Positions 10,851-20,599 of a stretch of DNA of 64,000 nt are shown piece after piece. Below the pieces are notes generated by a model. That model worked only from the letters and a program-made list of their open reading frames with translations, searched no databases and was not told where the DNA came from. Made by a program: the position numbers and the translations under genes. The stretch is taken from positions 209,505,741 to 209,569,740 of the forward strand of contig CM041465.1 in NCBI GenBank assembly GCA_023213395.1, given 5' to 3'. Every line of letters starts with the position of its first letter. Position 1 is the stretch's first letter. Origin of the DNA: Cycas panzhihuaensis (lineage: Eukaryota; Cycadophyta).

Positions 10851-11358
10851 TAATGTATGAAAGAAATCAGATGCTGGCATGTAATAAGTTCTATATTAGA
10901 AGGCATAAATTATGGTCTTTTGTTTCTGTGATCACATTCTCAACGATATTCTTTGAAATAGTTAGACAACATTATTAATGCAACTACTTGGTCATCTCTG
11001 ATTGGTGTGTATTGCAAGGGCTTCCTATTACTCCTTGTTGAGAGTGAATTGTCTGCCCTTGGCCAGATTTTCTCTGAACTACTGTAGTTAGCTCTTCATT
11101 ATAACATGCCATCAGTTGTTTTATGTAATACCAAGGCCCTGAGGTTGACATCGTTTCCAGGATAGTGGAGGATTAAGAATGCATTGTTGGTTTCATGACA
11201 ATTGGGTTTTCCAAATTTATTTGATATAAGAGATAGGGGCCTGTTGCACCAGATTCCCTTCTGCATCTACAACATGCAAATTTTTAGGAGTCAGTACTGT
11301 AATTTGAAGGATTGTGATTATTAAAGATCCAGTGCTTTCCATCTCTATTATAAGTCAT
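10851..11358 (+). other. Element F internal sequence, unrecognised
   Basis: About 500 bp between the VDAC fragment and the next open stretch. One plus-strand frame near 10980-11140 is fairly open (LALHYNMPSVVLCNTKAL) but I cannot assign it. It could be another decayed captured piece. Confidence 0.35.
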
Positions 11359-11541
11359 GAAGTTCAGTAATTTTATGATCTGCATGAAGAAGAAGAGCAC
11401 TTGAGCCTGGCAAGTAAATTTTGCTTGCGCCTGATTGACTCCATTGAATCATCCTCTACTAGAAGGATAGTTAAAGATCTATTACACAGATGGTCTGAGG
11501 CATTTGAACCATACTTCAGAGACAGATGTTTTGGTATATGA
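11359..11541 (+). pseudogene. Unrecognised coding-like fragment in element F
   Basis: One plus-strand frame, open after an early TAA, encodes HEEEEHLSLASKFCLRLIDS and IVKDLLHRWSEAFEPYF. The amphipathic, helix-like composition differs from the AT-rich shadows around it. I do not recognise the family. Given its neighbours it may be a third captured host piece, but it could be element-derived. It ends at TGA 11539-11541, about 90 bp before the gag-like ORF. Confidence 0.35.
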
Positions 11542-11631
11542 TTTGAGGTATTTTTCTGCTGATTTGACAGACTTTTTTCAGGTAGAAGTGGGTCCATGAA
11601 TCCAACATAATGCACTTTTGATCATCTCACC

Positions 11632-12552
11632 ATGGAGTTGAGTGACATCATAGTTTTTGTAACTGAAAAAAATGAATATTGGTTGTCGAATCTCCCTTTT
11701 CCTTTATCCAAATATGTTGGAACTCATTTTCGTTTTTGGGCAATTAAAATGGAATGCATTTTTATAGCCAAAAGACTATGGGAATTTGTTATTGGCACTG
11801 CATTGTTTAACAAAGAAGGGGAGGAAAATTTTAGGAAGAAAAACAAAGTAGCTATTAATGTGATGCATGCAACCTTTGACAAAGAGAATCTCCATCTTTT
11901 ATATCATTTTCTTATCTATGCGCTTCAGCATACTGATTTAGCAAAAGAGGCATGGAATTTGTTGAACGATGTGTACGAACGGAGTCCTGAAGAGGTACAA
12001 GAGGACCTTGAAAGGGCAAACATAGTTATTGATGATTGCAATACATATAAGGAAGATGATGAAGATTGTACCAGTGATGCAAATGAAAAGGTTTGTGAAG
12101 AAACTAATGAGATTACTGATTAAACTACTGTTGAGTGCATTCTTAAACTTGAAAAGCATATTGAACCTACTACAGGTGATTGTGATGAAGCAATTGAAAT
12201 TCCTCTAGATGAATTCATTGCTTCAAGGGAGGATGAAGTTGATGAAGTGAAATATGTTTCCATTCCTGATTCAGTTACTGGTTTTAATCCTAATTGCTCT
12301 CAATATGATGAAGACTTTCCACTTAAAGTTGAAGGAATTGTTGAGAAAGAACACATACAGGATGATGATGACTTACAAAATGTTGATGTTCATTCATCGT
12401 TTGATGACTTGTCTTCATATTTTGATGTTGACGATGTTGATTCTTCTCTTGTTGACTTATCTTCAAATGTTGACATTTGTTCAATAATTATTGATCAATC
12501 ATATGTTGAAGAAAATAAAAGCAAACAAGTGGTGACCAAAACATTGATTTAA
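11632..12552 (+). pseudogene. Gag-like ORF with acidic tail in element F
   Basis: The ATG at 11632 opens 163 codons to a TAA at 12121-12123. The same frame then continues to TAA 12550-12552 (total about 306 codons with one internal stop). The N-terminal 110 residues resemble a Copia gag core (FRFWAIKMECIFIAKRLWEF, DLAKEAWNLLNDVYE). The rest is strongly acidic, with Asp/Glu runs and a repeated D-x-S-S-x-D-x-L-S-S pattern between 12385 and 12480 (SSFDDLSSYFDVDDVDSS). No zinc knuckle, protease or polymerase follows. A gag alone could package the element RNA while enzymes come from another element. Confidence 0.6.
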
Positions 12553-12943
12553 GACATACTTGATGTACACGTTAAAGATGCTTTTGATGAGTACATACAG
12601 GATCACCTGACAGGTCTACATTAGGCTCAAGTTGATTTGGTTGTGATCTACTACACATTTTGCATGACAAAGGATTCCTTATTGCATATGAAGATGAAGA
12701 AGGCAAAGTTCTAGGACCATCACTCTAAAGGACTACCTCAAAGACGACACTGCAGGAATGAAGACAAAGATCAAGGAGAAGACATTGTGTTCAAGACTAC
12801 TCCAAGATCAAGACACTGCAAATTCAAAGAATGCAAAATACATGTTGGTCAAATGTTTAATGTCGCAAGTCTAGTGTCAAGTGTCATATTAGTCTTTAGT
12901 ATTCAGTCTTTTTGTAGTCTTGACATTAAACATTATGGGGAGG
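12553..12943 (+). other. Element F 3' region and polypurine tract
   Basis: Broken coding remnants with lysine-rich stretches, then TTATGGGGAGG (12933-12943) immediately before the 3' LTR, which fits a polypurine tract for plus-strand priming. Confidence 0.7.
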
Positions 12944-13303
12944 TGTTGGAGGATAATGATTAATGTATACGTGTCCCAGTGTATTTAGGGGTAATGCACA
13001 TATGTGCAACTAAGTGGTCATTAGGTTATTGGTCAATAAATAGGTGTTATGTGGTTGGTTGTGTTGGAGGTCATTTATCCCACATGTAACACAAATCATA
13101 CTACTCTCTCCCACCTATTTAGTATATAAAGGTGGTTGAGGTAGTATAAGTAATCAAATCATCATTAAGACTCATGTTGAGTCTATGATGCATGAATGTT
13201 CTGTTGTTATCTTATTTGTATTATGTTAATACAAGCTTTGTTTTGTTCATTGATATTGTTGGATATTGTTCGTGATGAATGCTTTCCATGTTAAAATCTA
13301 ACA
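12944..13303 (+). repeat. 3' LTR of element F
   Basis: Starts TGTTGGAGGATAATG and ends AAAATCTAACA, 360 bp, followed by duplication AAACA. Confidence 0.95.
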
Positions 13304-13990
13304 AAACATAACTTATTCTCCCCGCAAGTTTGTAGCATTGTTCTTAAATTTTTTATATGGTTTTTCTTTATACCATATAGAGTCCAATCATCTAGGAATA
13401 TAGCGACTGTTTCCCTTACTAACTTCTTGAATATGTTAAAGCACAATTCTTTGGAAGGTTGTTGGGGCATTAGTGAGTCCAAATGACATAACTTGATATG
13501 CATAAGTTCCCCATTCGGTCACAAAGGGTGTTTTATGTTGATCTTCAAGTGCGATGCTCACCTGATTGTATTCGTTCAACCCATCCATGAAAGAATAAAC
13601 TTCCTTTCCTCCTACGGTTTCTGGGATGTTTTCTGTGAAAGGAATCAGAAAGGGGTCTTTCTTGGTGACTTTATTAAGTTGTCGATAATCTACACACTCG
13701 AATTTTCCCATTTTTCTTGGGTACTACCACTATGAGCTTACCCAGTCACTATATTCAATCTCATATATGTATCTTGCCTCTAGCATCTTGTCCAATTCTA
13801 CTTTAACTTTCTCCTTATATCGTGTGTTCATTCTATATGGTCTCTGCTTAACTGGTTTTGCCCCTTCCACTAGGTCGATATGATACATCCCAATCTCAAG
13901 TGGGATTCCTTTGAGATCTTTGTATGACTAGGCAAATACATCTTGATATTCCTCAAATAATGCTTGAGCTTTTGCTACCGTCTTCTCATC
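13304..13990 (-). pseudogene. Element E reverse transcriptase
   Basis: Copies element RNA into DNA. On the minus strand: YWDEKTVAKAQALFEEYQDV, GAKPVKQRPYRMN, CVDYRQLNKVTKKDPF, YSFMDGLNEYNQVSI, PFVTEWGTYAYQVMSFGLTN, and the polymerase active site read as IFLDDWTLYG (F/Y-x-DD type), then a break at F. In-frame stops occur near the QDVFA and DWVSS stretches and before HIQE. The RNase H half resumes at 8473. The sequence is typical of plant Tat-like gypsy RT. Confidence 0.9.
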
Positions 13991-14288
13991 CCAATAATCA
14001 CTAATGGTAATATTCTTCGATTCCGTCTCTGTCCCAAGGTTTATTTGAGTAGTTATGGGTTCTCCATGTTGTACTCCCTTTTTCGTTTGGTGGGCAGGTA
14101 TGTCTTCTACGTTTCATTGCTCGTATCTTAGTTCGGTGTACTCTGGAGGTAAATTTAGGATCTCTTTTTTCTCCCCCTCTTCTTCATTGTCGTTGATTTT
14201 TTGTAGTCTTAATGTTTTCAATTGACATTAGATGTTTTTCTACTTTTTTACCTATATCCCTTCTATTTTTTAGAACTTTATGTATTAC
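13991..14288 (-). other. Element E linker ahead of RT
   Basis: Charged, low-complexity remnants on the minus strand with several stops. No domain recognised. Confidence 0.45.
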
Positions 14289-14831
14289 CTAGTTATTGGA
14301 GGAGTATGAAAAAGCTTTGGTGAATGAACGTTCTATTTTTTCCCAAGCTGTTAATTTGGTTTGTTCTCGTTTCAAGAACCATGTTTTTGCTAACGTTCCC
14401 AGTGTATGGATAAATAAGTGCCTCCAGTGTAGTTTAGGGATACTCCAATGCTTCCAAAGATGTCTGCACCTAAGAAGATGTTTGTTAGGGCACTCTCCTA
14501 CCAAGAATCCTGAAATTAGTAGGTTTTGGGGTGGGTCAAACCTGAGACAGAAGGTTGACTGTAGACTGTCCCATGTTTGGAGGGTATAGTGGTGGGCTAT
14601 ACACCACTACCATGCGTGGTCTTGTAGGGTAGCTACGAAGTCACAGATCCATTGGGTTTTATCCAATATCCTATAATATAGCCAATGTTCCATACATTGA
14701 ATTAGATGATTCGTACCTTCCATTTTCTTTCCTTGGAATGAGGGCAATTGTTTTTGCCAATTTGTTCTATCTTCGGGTATGAGTTTAGTGAGGTAGATAT
14801 CTTCTGTTAACCCTTGGAGGTTATCATTCAT
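14289..14831 (-). pseudogene. Element E second gag-like segment between protease and RT
   Basis: Two open stretches on the minus strand (14831-14607 and 14504-14289). The second reads HWRHLFIHTLGTLAKTWFLK and LTAWEKIERSFTKAFSYSSN, which fits the core of a plant gypsy gag domain (HTL..., W..L...F...F pattern). A normal gag with zinc knuckles already lies at 17575-16211, so this is a second, differently diverged copy in an unusual place. An alternative frame of the same DNA reads LGADIFGSIGVSLNYTGG, reminiscent of a protease C-terminus. I prefer the gag reading because it is longer and open. Confidence 0.5.
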
Positions 14832-14921
14832 TTCTTTTTCACTGAGGGGATTAACATAAAGGGACTTTGGGGAATCTAGAGGAAAAGTTTCGATAGGGAG
14901 GGGAATTTCTACCTCAACCTT

Positions 14922-15161
14922 TTAGTCTTCGGCAGAAAGGGTTATAGGGGTTTCCTTAGAGTCAAGAAGGAGATTGGCCAGATCTCTGAAATTGGCTCTA
15001 GGGAATGAGGGTAGGGATGGGGGGTTGGAAAGGAGGTAGGGATGAGGGTAGGATGGGGTCTTAGAAGTTAGTAAGTTTACGTATACCTTGTTCCTAATTT
15101 GGAACTCAACCTTTACCAAGTTATTATTATCTAATGATTCATTAGGATAAGTAACATCCAT
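14922..15161 (-). pseudogene. Element E unassigned ORF piece
   Basis: 79 open codons on the minus strand, Pro/Ser-rich in the middle (YPHPYLLSNPPSLPSFPRA), between protease and the second gag-like segment. Probably a linker of the polyprotein. No motif recognised. Confidence 0.4.
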
Positions 15162-15236
15162 ATAATCTAAATTATTATTTAATTCATTGTCAATTGAAGA
15201 ACATTTAGATAATAAATTACAGCAAAATGGGTGGGG

Positions 15237-15880
15237 TTATATCTCATACAAGTTATCCATCCAATACTTGATCATGTTGGTGGTTCCTTCCCCGTCTGAT
15301 GATGCTTCTGATGCCACTTCTCCATAGATGTTGGGTTCAAACTCCTGAGTATCATTCATATCGGCGGTCTCTTCTGTCATATGGTACAAGTTGGCTTCGT
15401 CGAAGGTTGAAGAAGTTTCCTGTGTTGCTATAGTGGTGTTGGATGCATTATCTGGAATCACTTCCACTGTATATCTTCCTTTCGTCAACATGGGAAGGAT
15501 GACCTCATTTCTTCCATCAGCAAGTGTAAAGGTCACGTCTCTCCAACTTTGCAAGCAGTCTATTTGGTATAACCACGGTCTTCCTAGTAATGTCGGATAA
15601 ATAACCATGTCCTTGACGGTATCAACGATTATAAAGTCTATGGGAACAATAATATCGGCTACGTTCACTTGTATATTCTCCAAACGCCCTACTGGTTTCA
15701 CTAATAGCTCATTTGCTAGTTTTAACGAGTAATTTGTGGGCAATAATCGTGGATTTCCCAATTTCTTCCATGTCTAGGTGGGCAATACATTTACCGTAGC
15801 TCCTCCACCCACAACAACATTCTTTAGGGTTACCCCTAGAATGCTTATATCAACTGAAGAATCCAAGTCGCAAGAAGGTT
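15237..15880 (-). pseudogene. Element E aspartic protease (retropepsin-like)
   Basis: Cuts the polyprotein. On the minus strand, GVTLKNVVVGGGATVNVLPT aligns with the protease active-site region, but the catalytic Asp expected before the Gly-Ala stretch is read as Gly. A stop follows LPT, then TWKKLGNPRLLPTNYSLK, LLVKPVGRLENIQV and YPTLLGRPWLYQIDC, the typical flap-to-C-terminal part. The ORF 15761-15237 continues with a Ser/Thr/Glu-rich tail. Confidence 0.75.
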
Positions 15881-15884
15881 TGAT

Positions 15885-16166
15885 TTAATGTAAACTTTGG
15901 GAGGCTTCCTTTGGGTGAATCTTTCCTTCCTTTATCCAATCAATGACTTTTCCCAATGGGATGGTTAGGTCTAATTGTTTGACTAGGTCTTCCATAAGTA
16001 TCAACTTTTGTAGGAGCTCTTCCAACTTAGGTGCCTCCCCTAGGTTTTCTCCTAATGCTTTTTCTTCAATTTTCTTATTCCTTCTTTGATATGCTTGTTT
16101 TATTTCTAGTTTCTCCACTGGTAAGGTCTTGGTTGCTTCCTCTTTTGCAGTTTCCTCTAAGGCCAT
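15885..16166 (-). pseudogene. Element E polyprotein linker between gag and protease
   Basis: 93 open codons on the minus strand, Lys/Glu-rich and helical (LGEAPKLEELLQKLILMEDL, IPLGKVIDWIKEGKIHP). Probably the junction between nucleocapsid and protease. No known domain. Confidence 0.5.
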
Positions 16167-16210
16167 TTTCGCAGTAGCGAAATGGTCAATTTTTAGTCTC
16201 GAATTTGGGT

Positions 16211-17575
16211 TTAGTTTGTTTCTGTCTCATTTCTTTTGTTTTTTAAGTTGACATTTTTAGGGGATTCTGGTATAATTATTACCCTGTTTAAGACCTTGCC
16301 CTTGCCTTTCCATTCCTCTGTGGTATGTGTGCTTAGTCCACAATTCTTACATAGATAAAGATATTCTTTTTTTATTTTTGCGACTGGACAATCTGACTTC
16401 CAGTGTCCATAGTCCAGACAAATTAAACATCTTCCCAACGAAGGTTTCTTCCTTGGATTTTCAGGTTGTGTCCTTGTTGTGTATATCATTCGGGTATTTG
16501 GTTTATTTCTTCCTTGTCCTCTTCCTCTAGCATTGGTGCTTCTAGTGTTGAAATAACATTCCCGAGTGTTATGTGTTCCTTGGTCACAAATATGACACCA
16601 AATGTTCTGCTTACGAATTTGAGCATTACATTCGCACTCTTTTGTCATGTGAGTGTCCTCCTCACAAATATGGCACCATTTTTCTATTGGGGCTTCCTTA
16701 CTTCGATGTTTACCAAAGTCTTCCTTGGAGTTGTCTTGATATCTATGCTCTTGTAATTCCAACCTAGCCACTTCCTTCCTGAGGGCTTCGATTTCTATAT
16801 TTTCTTTTGTTTTGGCCATTTGAAATAAGGGCCCATTGAGGTTTTGTGCCTTCAACTCATTTATCTCTTCTTGCAATCTCATGACCAAAGGGTCATAGGC
16901 TATCCTCCTAGTGTCGATTTCTTTTTCGAAGTCCAAGGCTAACTCCCGTGCATGTTTGTATGATTTCAGGAGTTGTGATGTCATTGCATTCCTCAATTTG
17001 GAGTTCAAACCATTTACAAAGAAGATATGCATACTTAGGCCTATGATCTTCTCTCCTTTTATCATGGCAAAGGCGATCATGTCTATTCTACTAATATATG
17101 TCATTACGGATTCTCCAGGTTTCTATTGGATCTCCCTTAGGGTTAACTCTATAATATCATTACTGCAGTATTTCAAAAACCTTTCTTCAAATTCCTTTTT
17201 AATTTCACTCCATGATTTGTGTGGGTCCAATCGTTTGTACCAAGCTAACGGTATGCCCCTCAATGAATATGCAAATCTCTCCTTAATTTTAGTTTCATCT
17301 ATGATCCTTTCGAGATTGATTAACCTTTGGAATAGATAGATGTGTTCTTTAGCATCTGTAGAATCGTCAAAAATGAGTTTCCCAAACTCCTTCTGGTGTG
17401 CCATTGTCGAGTTGTTCCTCCTCTCCTCCCTTCGAGGTGGGGTTGTTTCCTTTCCTTCTAAAAACTTCTTGTAAGATCTTCTTAGTGGTGTTTCTTCCCC
17501 ACTATTCCCTTTCCCAAATAAGGGATTATGGATAAGTGACTTCAACTGTATTACCCCTGGTATTTCTGCCGCCAC
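16211..17575 (-). pseudogene. Element E gag with four zinc-knuckle units
   Basis: On the minus strand from ATG at 17575. The gag core (YSLRGIPLAWYKRLDPHKSW, IKKEFEERFLKYCSND) is interrupted by one in-frame TAG at 17120-17122 and continues in the same frame to 16211, about 455 codons in all. A coiled-coil-like stretch (LQEEINELKAQ, IEIEALRKEVARLELQ) precedes four CCHC-type units: CHICEEDTHMTKEC, CHICDQGTHNTREC, CLICLDYGHWKSDC and a damaged CKNCGLSTHTTEEW whose last Cys is Trp. Most gypsy gags have one or two. A gag spoiled by only one stop is the best preserved part of E. Confidence 0.85.
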
Positions 17576-17728
17576 TGGAGTTGTTATTAAATATGATTGA
17601 TCCTCACTTTCCTCTGATGGATCTTCAAATAGTTATCTAATCAATCAATTTTCCCAATGTGCCTGGGGACCTCCCTCCACCCTTTCCTCGTTGCCACTTA
17701 GGTCCTTCGAAGTAGAGTCCAAACTGAA

Positions 17729-18034
17729 TTATGTCTCAGGGTTGTTTTCCTCCTCAATATTCTTTCCTTTATGATATTTTTCTGGAGCAGGTGTGATTGT
17801 CATAGGCTCCCCTTGGCCTCTATTTTCTATCTCTTGTGGTGTCTCGGCGCCACTTGCCTTAGATCCTTCCACTGATTCATTTTGTTCCTCTTTTTTGTCT
17901 ATACTTAATCTCCTTGCTCTCCCTAACTTTTTCTCCTTGGACCATCTCAAGGCTCTCTACTTGCTTGATTTTGTTATCCCCTAAGGTTTCGTCTGTGACT
18001 CCTCTGCTTTCGAAGGCCGTTTAGGTTTTGGCAT
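17729..18034 (-). pseudogene. Element E polyprotein N-terminal charged region
   Basis: Minus-strand MPKPKRPSKAEESQTKP starts at 18034 and, with stops, leads to an open stretch 17950-17729 rich in Lys, Glu and Gln. Probably the N-terminus of the gag polyprotein or a leader ORF. Not a known domain. Confidence 0.45.
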
Positions 18035-18143
18035 TGGAAGGTCCCCGTGGCTATCTAGGCTTAATCCGAGCCTACCATCACGATGACAGCCAAGGTGACT
18101 TGCCCTTTACACATAGAGTTCTAGCTTTTCTTCCCTTTGCTAG

Positions 18144-18164
18144 TGGACTTAGGCAACATAACCA
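18144..18164 (-). promoter_or_regulatory. Presumed primer binding site of element E
   Basis: On the minus strand, one base past the 5' LTR, TGGTTATGTTGCCTAAGTCC begins with the required TGG. It does not match initiator tRNA-Met, unlike the other elements here. The tRNA cannot be named from memory. Confidence 0.4.
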
Positions 18165-18165
18165 A

Positions 18166-18912
18166 TGTTGACTTAAAATCTGCTTCCTTAAGATCTTCCT
18201 ACTGCAAGATCTTCACTTGTCAAGGTTTTCCACTGTAGCCTAGGGTGTGTGCATGTGGTCAACATACATATCTTTCATTCATTATGCCACATAAGTCCAC
18301 AAATATACTCATACGCATAGAATCACCATGCATTCCACATTAAGTACACATGATATCCATGTAACTCTGTAATATTATTAGACAATAGTCAATACTTTAC
18401 ATCATATTATGTCCGTACATGGCTGACTAGTAAGCCATACCAGGTCAGATCCCAAATAGATCACTTACTCAACTCTCACATCCATTCCCATGCATGGATG
18501 TGTTTAAATGCCCTTTACATCCCTGCTACGGAATGGTTGCAACTAACAATCACAACCATCTATTTTTCCTAATGGATGTCTCTTCACTGTTAATCCATTC
18601 TTGTTATCTCCTTAATACATTCGTTAATCCGTACCGCTGGGTCGGCATGTCTCTTTCCTTGTTTCATCTATTCTGCATCCATTCCCGATACGTTCCTGAC
18701 TGTACAGCGTACGTTCGTTCTCTGTTCAGTGAATTCCTGTTGTACAACATCCATTCCTGTGACGGAATGGTCCCATTTTCTATGTATTTTCCATTCGTTC
18801 TTTTTCTTAAATGTATGTCAAACAATTTCCCTGTAAAATATCCATTGTTTCATCTAGATTTTATCTTACATTCCCCCTAACGGACGCATAAGAGTCAAAT
18901 CTAACCGCAACA
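18166..18912 (-). repeat. 5' LTR of element E
   Basis: Plus-strand start TGTTGACTTAAAATC and end CTAACCGCAACA; read on the minus strand it begins TGTTGCGGTTAG. Followed by AGGCT at 18913-18917. ORFs called inside (18494-18880) are non-coding. Confidence 0.9.
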
Positions 18913-18917
18913 AGGCT

Positions 18918-19240
18918 GAGATGTTATACCCCAAACCTTGGGAGTTTGGAGACTAGGCTAGACCCAAAGGGGGTGAACGCCTTGGTTGTTAAGTGTGCCC
19001 TTAGACAAGGATCTATCATTCAGGCCGTAAATATGGTGCATGTAGGTCAATGGTGTTGGAGGGCAGTCAAGTCTTCTATAGCGCTCGCATACCTTCAGGT
19101 ATATTGGGTCCCCGAGCTGCCACTTGTGAACAAGTACCCCATCAGACAAAACAATTTCAACTACCAAGGGCTATCAGGATTAAAGACACTGAGACATAGA
19201 TATTAGATTAGCATACCCTTTTTCAGGTAGACAGGACACA
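18918..19240 (+). other. Leader of element B, right of nested element E
   Basis: 323 bp from the E target site to the gag start of B. No gene seen; the ORF at 18946-19206 has no recognisable content. Confidence 0.5.
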
Positions 19241-20050
19241 TGTCAGACATCATGGCACTTCAAATGATTACAGCTAATACCATTACACTTTCTGGCAGTG
19301 ATAATTTTTTGGCTTGGATGAAATAAGTTAAAAACATATTGATAATAAACAAACTTTGGCCTTATGTTTCTAGAAAAAATCCTATGCCAGTTCCCACTCA
19401 AGAGCCTAATGATCCTCAGAATCTCATTCCTCCTAATCCTGATGTTGTAATTGCCTTTTAAGAGTTTGATGAAGTTGCCCTTTCCTTTTTACACCTATCC
19501 TATGAAGATAATGTCAACCAGAACATCAAACTTGCCCCTACCTCTGCTTATACTTAGAATATCATATGTGCGCTCTATGAAAGGAAGGGCAACACTAGGG
19601 CAATGATGCTCAAAGCCGAGCTTTACTCCATTCCATTTACAAGATCTATAGCAGCTCATTTGTCCCATATCAAGGTGACCTTGTATCTTACATAGTCAAT
19701 GTTTTGCCACTTGGTTATAACTCCCTCATATCCAATCTATCTCATACAAATCGACTTGCCACTATTGATTTCAATACATCTGAGGGTCTATTGCTCCGAG
19801 AAGAATGTATTCAAAACCGTTCAGGGAATCCAAGTGCTTTCTCTTTCATACCAGCATTTGCAGCCCATCATAGGAAGACAACAGTGTCCATAGTTGACAC
19901 ATCAATTTGGTTCAATGAATTTGAACCAACACCCATATCAACCACGTCAACCTCGACCACCTTATAATCCTTAGATTGTTTGTCACTATTGTGGCAAACC
20001 TGGACATATAGCACCTGATTGCAGAAAAAAGAGAACTGACCTCCAACAAC
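19241..20050 (+). pseudogene. Element B gag and zinc knuckle
   Basis: ATGGCACTTCAAATG opens a Copia-type gag: ITLSGSDNFLAWM, then a stop, NKLWPYVS, ALYERKGNTRAMMLKAELYS, and, after a frame change, a CCHC knuckle read as CHYCGKPGHIAPDC near 19990. At least five stops and one or more frameshifts. The long hydrophilic segment between the gag core and the knuckle (about 19890-19970) is Pro/Gln/Asn-rich. The 3' end of gag merges into the protease without a gap. Confidence 0.8.
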
Positions 20051-20213
20051 AACAGTTTTAGAACCGCCCCAAAATCATGGACGTGGAAGTTATTAGGGAC
20101 CACAAAAACAAAACCAACCTAATTATCAAGGACTGAGGAGACAAAATTAAAATTCTCCTCAAAGGAACCAGCAGAATAGGAATCGTAACCAGAGACATAA
20201 TCAAGGAGGCCAC

Positions 20214-20599
20214 ATGGCCAACTCTCGAAATCTTTTCTTTGCTGCTTTATCAACTCATCATTCTGACATATCTCGATTGATTGATTTAGGTGCCTCTCAA
20301 CATATGACTGGTTCAGAAGAACTTCTCACTAATACAAGACCAATTCAAGATCAATCTATCACTTTTAGAGATGATGGTATTCTAGAGGTCGCCAAGATTG
20401 GCAACATTCCTATCTCAACAATGTTTTCTATGTACCTGGCATGACAAGCAACCTCTTATCAGTTAGCCAGATAAATAAACAAAACTTTGATGTTTTGTTT
20501 AGCCATCTTGGAAAATGCCTGATTACAAACTTGAATGGCAACCCAATTGCCTCAAAATATGAAGATCAAGGACTATACAAGCTTGATGTTGTAATCAGA
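20214..20599 (+). pseudogene. Element B protease
   Basis: RLIDLGASQHMTGSEEL carries the Copia protease active site D-S-G-A-S with Ser changed to Leu (DLGA). Then FRDDGILEVAKIGNIP and, one frame over, MTSNLLSVSQINKQNFDV. A stop after FSMYLA is where the frame shifts. Confidence 0.8.

Larger units (their letters stand above)
8479..13303 (+). mobile_element. Element F: non-autonomous LTR retrotransposon carrying host gene fragments
   Basis: Identical-length 360-bp LTRs (8479-8838 and 12944-13303), perfect target duplication AAACA (8474-8478 and 13304-13308), PBS at 8839 and polypurine tract at 12935-12943. The 4.1-kb interior has no RT, integrase or protease that I can find. It has a minus-strand cupin fragment, a plus-strand VDAC fragment, an unrecognised coding-like stretch and a gag-like acidic ORF. 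It sits inside the RT of E. About 20 of 360 LTR positions differ by eye, younger than B and older than D. It must have been moved by another element's proteins. Confidence 0.92.
3351..18912 (-). mobile_element. Element E: Ty3/gypsy (Tat/Athila-like) retrotransposon, minus strand
   Basis: LTRs at 3351-4072 (its 3' LTR) and 18166-18912 (its 5' LTR), with target duplication AGGCT at 3346-3350 and 18913-18917. Reading on the minus strand: basic/acidic N-terminal segment, gag with zinc knuckles (17575-16211), protease (about 15870-15237), a second gag-like stretch (14831-14289), RT (13990-13304), RNase H (8478-7834), integrase (7650-5925, interrupted) and an extra ORF (5267 to about 4150). RT before integrase is the gypsy order. 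It is split by F between RT and RNase H and by G inside integrase. Internal stops and indels show it is dead. Confidence 0.9.

Noticed and set aside
14440-14500. Alternative frame reading LGADIFGSIGVSLNYTGG as a protease end
   Set aside because: The frame is short and closed by stops, while the overlapping gag-like frame is longer; kept only as an alternative.
16327-17339. Plus-strand ORFs over the gag of E
   Set aside because: Shadows of the minus-strand gag, with Cys/Ser/Leu-rich translations and no motifs.
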